Shown here: one piece after another, positions 29,809 to 35,817 of the stretch
Layout: the number at the start of each line of letters is the position of its first letter
Position numbering within the stretch: the stretch's first letter is position 1
Source of the DNA: Chromera velia
Lineage: Eukaryota; Sar; Chromeraceae
Length of the DNA: 35,817 bases
Assembly: GCA_018398765.1 (NCBI GenBank)
Contig: JAHBMJ010001007.1
Span: 81,166 to 116,982, forward strand
Reading direction: 5' to 3'
Made by a program: the position numbers and the translations under genes
Notes under the pieces: model-generated
The model's input: only the letters and a program-made list of their open reading frames with translations
Databases searched by the model: none
Told to the model about the DNA's origin: nothing

Positions 29809-30621
29809 TATTTCTTCCGTCTTGTCTGTTCTTCCTCACGTACAAGTCAATTCCAGGAGAATAAATTGGCCTTTCTGTTTTCTAGAGAGTCCTGGCCTGT
29901 CTGAGTCACAGTCCAGCTCGAGGTTCAGAAAGAGGCAGCCTGTCAGAAGGAGTGGTACAAGTCAGTTGTCAACGAATGCACTTGGACTGCCGTATATATC
30001 CATCTGCTCCCCGTCGCGGTCCGTTGAAAGGCTCCGTTCCATCATTCGAAGTCATGCGAAGAATGTGACTAAGTACTGTTTGGCAGGGAATCAGACATGG
30101 TCTGGTCTTCGACCATCTTCGACCGGCCGTTCTTCGCGATTCGACCGCTTTTTACATGTGCGCTATGCATGTCGGCGATATGTCGGCGACTCGACGCTGC
30201 ATGCATGGACGATCGCGCTGGAACCGGTTGGGGACTGGATGCATTTGCATTTGGGGACGATTTTGTATCGGTAGTGTATGGATGTGTACGTACGTATTAG
30301 TTGTGCTGATCAAAAGAACCAAAGAAGAGTCTGGACTCTGGAATAGTCTCTACAGCGGAGGTCGGGATCAATGAGTTAACATTTGGTTCTTGTTGCGAAC
30401 TGCACTTAAGTGCTGAAAGCCTTGCAAGTCTGAATGGGAACCTGCAGGGGCCCAGAAAGAGCTAGAGAGACCCGCAGAATTCTGTGTGCTCAGTCTCAGA
30501 GACATTGCGTGTCTGTGCTTCCTGGAACTTCCGGAGGTACTCAATCAATCGTTCAGAACGCGAGGCGATTGCAGCTGTAAAGTGAAAAAAGTGATTGAGA
30601 GAAAGAAGGAGACAGAGAAGG
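29809..30621. promoter_or_regulatory. Probable bidirectional promoter between DUS3 and the bestrophin gene
   Basis: This gap separates divergent start codons. It includes GACGATCGCGCTGG (about 30208-30221) near TGCATGCATGG (30200-30210) and other GCAT words (30236-30251). The word CGATCGCG also occurs in the divergent promoter at 865-1627. An open frame crosses part of the gap but shows no protein features. Confidence 0.4.
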
Positions 30622-32574
30622 ATGATCGTATACGACAAGTACAGGTGGTGGTCCCTTCGCGTGTTGCTGAAGTGTTCCGGCAGCGCGATTCCTCACGTGT
30701 TACCTTTCTCCATCATTGCCGGGGCTTGGGCCTACGCTCTGCGATACTACGACCTGATCCCTCCCACCAACGGAGGGGACCTCTTTTTTCATCCCGCCCC
30801 GGCTATGAACTTTTTCCTCGTCGTCTCCCTCGCTCTAACATTCCACACATCTCAAGCCTACTCCAGGTCAGCACCGAAAGACGTATCTTCCAAGGTGTCT
30901 GCTGATCGAGGCACTCACCTTCCTTCCGCAGGCTGTCTGCACGTCGGTCGAGGCACCGACCTGCCCACCTGCGTGCGTCAGGTTCCGATTCATGTTGCTG
31001 CAATCAGGGAAACTTCAAGAATGCATTCCCCTCCTCTCTGTTTCCCTTTGCCCAAATCTCCGTGCCTTTTCTGTCCGATTGCGCAGCTGTACGCCTGCCT
31101 GCCTTCCTACCTGCATGCAGGTATTGGGAAGCAAGGACCCACCTCCAGTCGATGAGCACGAAATGGCTCGATGCCGCCTTCGAGGCCTGTCTTTTCGACG
31201 CCCCCGCAGATCTTCAGGGCGTGGCGCACGGGCCTGCGTGGAGACTGCAGGTGGGGTTGCATGTTGGAACCTGCAAGTAGTCATACAGTGCACCCTTAAA
31301 GAGGGTGAGGGCTTAAACAAACTTTTACAGAGTGCCACTCAGCAGCATCTGCAAAGGAAAAATGGCAAACAAAGCGTGGCAGTGGGCTGGGTTTTTCTTT
31401 CTCTCTTATTTGGCGGCTTCCGGTGAACGGATGAGATGTTTTATAAGCCAATGGTGCTAAAGCTGGACGACAGCCCACGGAAGGAGGGAGGCTGAGTGGG
31501 TCGTCAGGACGATGTCTCCGTGCAATTTTTTTTTTTTTCCTTCTATCTCTGCTCTGCCGCTACCTCCCTGTTTCTTGTGCCAGAAAGGAATTGATTCACT
31601 CAGCTGCTCAAATGACCTGTTTCCTTTCTCAATCGATTCTTGCGCATGATTCTTCCCAGATTTCGTTCTCTTAATTCTCTTTTCTCTTCCAGGTAGTGCA
31701 CTTGTGCTCGCTCCTTCACGGCAGCGCGATCTCGTACCTCTCCCGTCAGTCAGGCAGCTCTCTGAACGTGATCGGAGGCATCGACCAAGAGGAAGCCTCG
31801 GCTCTCGAGGATGCGGGGGACCAGGTGTACCTAGTCAAAAAATGGTACGCCGTGGGTCGGTCGGTCGGTCGGTCAAGACTGGATGGATGTCAGGGGAAAG
31901 CGTCAATGATCCACTTTTTATTTTACTTTCTGTGCACGCTTTTGTGCATAGACGATCGTTTTGATTTGCTGAAGGTGTCCTTTGAAGAGGTGGCGGGTTG
32001 GAGTCAAAGCGTGGACCTTCTTTTTGGCTGTACGGATTCTGGGGGGGCTAGAGAAAGGAGGTCCTGGTCCTCAACGCTTTGCTATATCTTCCTTGCTCTT
32101 TCACTTCGGCTTCTCTCTGCGTCGTGCGAACTGTCTGCGAACTTCTGCTTCCTTGCTTTTGTCCTTTGTTTCTGTCCTCACATGTCAAGCTGCTTCTTTC
32201 TTCTGTTCCTTCCTTGTCGCTGTTATGCAACGCTGCGTGCGTGTGTTTTGCTCCCTCCCCTACAGGTTGGTCGAGATGTTTTTGTCTCGGCAGGCAGACG
32301 GCGGCCTGAGCCAGCAGGGCCCTATCGTGGCGAGACTGTATGGGGCAGTGGCTGATGGGATCTCGGCGTTCAACCAGGCGTGCAAAATCGAGGACACACC
32401 GTTCCCCTTTCCCTATGTGCAGGTGCGTGCATTCAGTCATTCATTGATTCATTCATTCTGGGGGGGTGACTGGATGCCTGTCTGGGTTGCTTGCTTGCTT
32501 GCTTGAAGTGATGGAGAAGAAAGGAAGTGTACATGCCATGTGTTCATGTGCGCGTCTGCACGTCTGTCTGTCTA

Positions 32575-32625
<51 letters not shown>

Positions 32626-35553
32626 CTGTGTCTGTCTGAAACATATAGTCTGTCTGTCTGTTGTGTTCATGAAGAAAAGGAGGGAGAAGAAGAAGAAACA
32701 TATAGTCTGTCTGTCTGTCTGTTGTGTTCATGAAGAAAAGAGGGAGAAGAAGAAGGAGAAGAAGAAACATATGGTCTGTCTGTCTGTTGTGTTCATGAAG
32801 AAAAGGAGGGAGAAGAAGAAGAAACATATAGTCTGTCTGTCTGTCTGTTGTGTTCATGAAGAAAAGAGGGAGAAGAAGAAGAAGAAGAAGAAACATATAG
32901 TCTGTCTGTCTGTTGTGTCCATGAAGAAAAGAGGGAGAAGAAGAAGAAGAAGAAGAAGAAACATATAGTCTGTCTGTCTGTCTGTTATGTTCATGAAGAA
33001 AAGAGGGAGAAGAAGAAGAAGAAACATATAGTCTGTCTGTCTGTCTGTCTGTTGTGTTCATGAAGAAAAGAGAAAGAAGAAGAAGAAGAAGAAGAAACAT
33101 ATAGTCTGTCTGTCTGTCTGTTGTGTTCATGAAGAAAAGAGGGAGAAGAAGAAGAAGAAGAAAACATATAGTCTGTCTGTCTGTCTGTCTGTCGTGTTCA
33201 TGAAGAAAAGAGGGAGAAGAAGAAGAAGAAGAAACATATGGTCTGTCTGTCTGTCTGTCTGTCTGTCTGTGTTCTCGTTTGCAGCTCGATGATTCAGCGG
33301 GTGTGTATCTTCGTCCTTGTGGCGGTTTCAAAAGTTTGGGCGTTTTAATTGCTCACAAGTATGAAGATGAAGCTTGCATGCATGCAGATTTGTTTGTTGT
33401 TCTGATCCTCCTTCCTGCAGATGATTCAGGTGTTCATGATCGCCCTCACGTTTTTCCTCCCCGTTTTGATCGTCTCGTTCGAAAGAGACACATGGCTTGC
33501 TGTACCCATCTCTGCTGTTGCGGTGAGTTCGAGATTCTATCTTGGGTGTGTGACTGAGTGTGCGAGCTCATGGTGAGAACTGTGGAAAGTTTAGCGCTTG
33601 GCTTGCTTTGTGTGGAAAATTTACCTCTTGGCTTGCTTTGTGTGGAAAGTTTGCCACTCAACTTGCTTTGTGTCAAAAGTTGACCTCCTGACTTAATAAT
33701 GCCACATGAGGAGCTGAGAGAAGAGGAGGGAAAGGGACTGAAAGTGGATTGTTGAGAGGGGAAAAAACGCGAAACACATCTCTTCTAGAGCAGAAAAAAG
33801 CCGTCTGTTTGGTCACCCCATTTACAGAGATTCTGTTCCGAAATTTGTCCGTAGTGTCTTCTCATTGTCCAGTTCGCTCTGGACGATTGTTTTTGCACTG
33901 ACAAACGAATGAAACCACGCACCAAAAGGGCAAGAGCAAAGGAGAACGGAAGGAAGAAAAGGACGGGGGGAGAAAAGAAAGAAAGTTGGAAGGAAGGAAG
34001 GAAGGAAGGAAAAAAGGACAAAAGTATTGGTAGGTGTTTGATTTGCGGCGGATGAAGAGAATCCATCCCCCCCCTTCTCCGGACATGGTAGAACGGTCAC
34101 TGAGTCACTGCAGTCTAGAAAACGAGAGGGCCTGCAGGCAACCAGGAGAAGGGCAACGATTCGTCTCTCCGAATCCGTCCGGCTACTCACACGGCTCTTA
34201 ATATATGTAGAACACCTGAGTGATTCCCGGCTGTCTCTTGACAGCACTTTATGTTTTTTTGCCTCTGGAACTTTTATTATTCTCCATCGGGGATTCCTGG
34301 TTTCCCCCGCCTTTCGTAAGCCGAATGATCGAGTCAGTGTGTCCAGACAGAACCGGCTTCTACGAAAGTGCTCTCGGATTGTTCTGAGCGTGCTTTCACA
34401 GGCATGCACGTATGATGCATGAATGCATTCCTGTATGTACATCTACAATTGCGTAGCGATGAGTAATGACCCGACCACCCACCCACCCATGCAGGTTGGG
34501 TGTTTCCACTGTCTGTCGTACGCTGCCCATGCGATGGAATCCCCTTTTGGAGAGAGAGCAAATGACCTTCCCTTGGCGGACATCCAGGACGACTTCAATG
34601 AGAGGCTTTTCCTTCTTCTCCCTGACTTCGCACCTCCTTTTCCCCACAGAGTCTGCTCATCGGCAGCCGCTTCCATCACATACGCTCAGGTAGGCTCGAT
34701 CGCTGCTCGATCGATCGATAAGTAGGATGACAAGGCAAACGGAGAAGGCAAAGCGATCCATCCGCGCATGTGCGTGTCCGTCCAAGGTGTTGGAGAAAAC
34801 TGTGACCGATGCTCCCGTGCTTCCCTCGTGTGTTTATCTTCCATTGAAGGTACGCACAACTAGCAGATCACACTTTGTATTGCTGTGTCTCACGCCTTCA
34901 TTTACGCGTGTGGGCCGTCAGGAGGCCAATTGCATGTGTTGATAGACTCGTATCAAGTGGTCTCTCTCTGCCTTCATTGTCGTTTTGGCTTGCAGGTCAA
35001 AGAGAAGATCCTCGCACAGGAACCCCCCGACCAAGACCCTCTCGGAGCGCAGAGGACAACTGCAGGGGGGCGAGGCTCGAGGGGGGGGATCGATTCTGCA
35101 GACGGGGGGGAAGGGAGCAGCGAGGAGGAGGGAGGGGACTACCGGGGGGGGTTTGCTGATAGATTCAAGAAGGCTGCAGCTCCAGTGAAGCACCCATCAT
35201 TATCTGAGCGTGTGCCTTCGAGAAAGTCTCTTCTCCAACAACAGCAACAGCCGGGAGAGACGGAGAAAGCACAACATGCAGCGGTTCTTCAGGATGCATT
35301 CAACCAGCAGCAGCAGCCGCAACTGCAGAGAAGGGGAAGCGGAAAGGGAAAAGTGGGACTTGAGGAGGGTCACGGAGCGAAAACCCAAACATATGCACAG
35401 ACACAGCAGGTGCAGGTGACCGGATCTCCCCCGCGCACCCAGCCGGCAGCTGTCCCGTCCCCCCTTACCGCCGTCCCTGCCTACGCTCAGGGACCTCCGC
35501 CTGGGGCCTTTCTGCTTCCGAGCACGCAGAGCAGCATCATGCCCCCACAGCAG
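30622..35553 (+). CDS. Bestrophin-family anion channel, 3' end beyond the window
   Basis: Bestrophins are pentameric chloride or bicarbonate channels in membranes. Seven exons join in phase: 30622-30866, 31121-31250, 31693-31844, 32266-32422, 33421-33522, 34495-34689 and 34996-35553, giving at least 513 residues. The N-terminus MIVYDKYRWW...SGSAIPHVLPF is typical of the family, followed by hydrophobic segments at about 27-45 and 60-80. Further landmarks are RYWEARTHLQ, the TPFPFPYVQ motif after a KIED segment, a third hydrophobic segment FMIALTFFLPVLIVSF and SPFGERANDLPL. The last visible exon is Gly/Gln/Pro-rich and lacks the fold. It ends at a good donor (GTACGT at 35554), so more exons are expected. 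No plastid leader is visible before the first family motif, which points away from a thylakoid location. An extra exon in 34690-34995 is possible. Confidence 0.85.
32560..33272 (+). repeat. Compound minisatellite in bestrophin intron 4
   Basis: After a CTGT run (32562-32630) a unit of about 57-73 bp repeats in tandem. Each starts CATATAGTCTGTCTG (or CATATGG) and passes through TTGTGTTCATGAAGAAAAG, AGGGAGAAG and GAAGAAG to the next. Ten starts were read, near 32640, 32699, 32768, 32825, 32894, 32961, 33024, 33097, 33165 and 33234. Unit length varies because the embedded GTCT and GAA runs vary. Long open frames on both strands are products of the repeat. Confidence 0.92.
33582..33694 (+). repeat. 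30-bp tandem repeat in bestrophin intron 5
   Basis: Three full copies (33582-33611, 33612-33641, 33642-33671) and one partial copy of a 30-bp unit beginning GTGGAAAGTTT and ending TTGCTTTGT. Copies differ by several substitutions, so the array is not recent. Confidence 0.85.
33960..34020 (+). repeat. GGAA/GAAA microsatellite
   Basis: A short purine run in bestrophin intron 5, with GGAA repeated about seven times near 33985-34010. Nothing else recognisable was found in the rest of this 972-bp intron (33523-34494). Confidence 0.7.
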
Positions 35554-35599
35554 GTACGTCCGCCTTTTTGTATTTGATTGCGTGCGGGCGCGCATGCGT

Positions 35600-35662
35600 G
35601 ACACACACACACACAGCGTGACACACACACACACACACACAGAGTCAGACAGACAGACAGAC

Positions 35663-35700
<38 letters not shown>

Positions 35701-35817
35701 AGAGAGAGAGTCTGTGTGCTTAAGCATGTGTCCGTGTCTACTTATGTCTGTGTCTGTCCATGCCGTTTGTGTATGTGTGTGGGGCGGGGGGGGAAGGGGG
35801 GGGGGGGGGGGGGGGGG
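35600..35817 (+). repeat. CA, GACA and GA microsatellites and terminal poly-G
   Basis: CA runs, GACA and GA runs follow the last visible bestrophin exon, and the window ends in about 20 G residues broken only by an A. The poly-G end is likely where assembly or sequencing stopped. Confidence 0.85.

Noticed and set aside
29741-30274. 177-codon plus-strand frame between DUS3 and the bestrophin gene
   Set aside because: It overlaps the DUS3 start, lacks protein-like features and fits better as a promoter region.
32638-33270. Possible CRISPR-like array
   Set aside because: The sequence is a tandem minisatellite without unique spacers, in a eukaryotic intron.
32453-33331. 292-codon minus-strand open frame with repeated Leu-rich blocks
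   Set aside because: It follows the minisatellite unit, lacks an independent start context and lies in an intron of the bestrophin gene.
33822-34442. 206-codon minus-strand frame in bestrophin intron 5
   Set aside because: There is no recognisable motif and part of it is a purine microsatellite; a small nested gene cannot be excluded but is unsupported.

Overview
The window is nuclear DNA from a protist whose genes carry many introns. Introns follow the GT-AG rule, genes have 3 to 13 exons, and introns are packed with microsatellites. The isoprenoid gene has a possible two-part plastid leader, which suggests an alga with a complex plastid. The overall style resembles the chromerid Chromera velia, but that assignment is inference. 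Both ends run into low-complexity sequence (GA repeats on the left, poly-G on the right), so this is probably a contig end to end.

Six cellular genes are present, and the exons of five were reconstructed by matching splice phases. They form three head-to-head pairs: (1) an unrecognised minus-strand gene (first exon 647-864) with SPT4 (+, 1628-3660, 4 exons); (2) a secreted canopy/saposin-like protein (-, 13026-17325, 7 exons) with type I isopentenyl-diphosphate isomerase (+, 17984-20090, 3 exons); (3) tRNA-dihydrouridine(47) synthase DUS3 (-, 21081-29808, 13 exons) with a bestrophin-family anion channel (+, 30622 to beyond 35553, at least 7 exons). The gaps between start codons are 763, 658 and 813 bp and probably hold bidirectional promoters.

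Between pairs 1 and 2 lies a nest of mobile DNA. A 6.1 kb Ty1/copia retrotransposon on the minus strand (6085-12184) has two LTRs, a primer-binding site, a polypurine tract and a perfect 5-bp target duplication. It sits inside an older AT-rich element with terminal inverted repeats (5833-13006), which itself landed about 10 bp past the stop codon of the canopy-like gene. The copia gag-pol frame is continuous but holds three in-frame stops, so this copy is dead. A coding-like segment of unknown origin (4370-5107), a possible LINE tail (20154-20459), a tRNA-like A/B-box pair and several AT-rich islands fill the remaining intergenic DNA.

Introns hold most of the simple repeats, including a compound minisatellite of about ten units in the bestrophin gene (32638-33270) whose unit also occurs in inverted orientation in an intron of the canopy-like gene. 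The cellular genes do not form a pathway: they cover transcription elongation, secretory folding or trafficking, isoprenoid supply, tRNA modification and anion transport.
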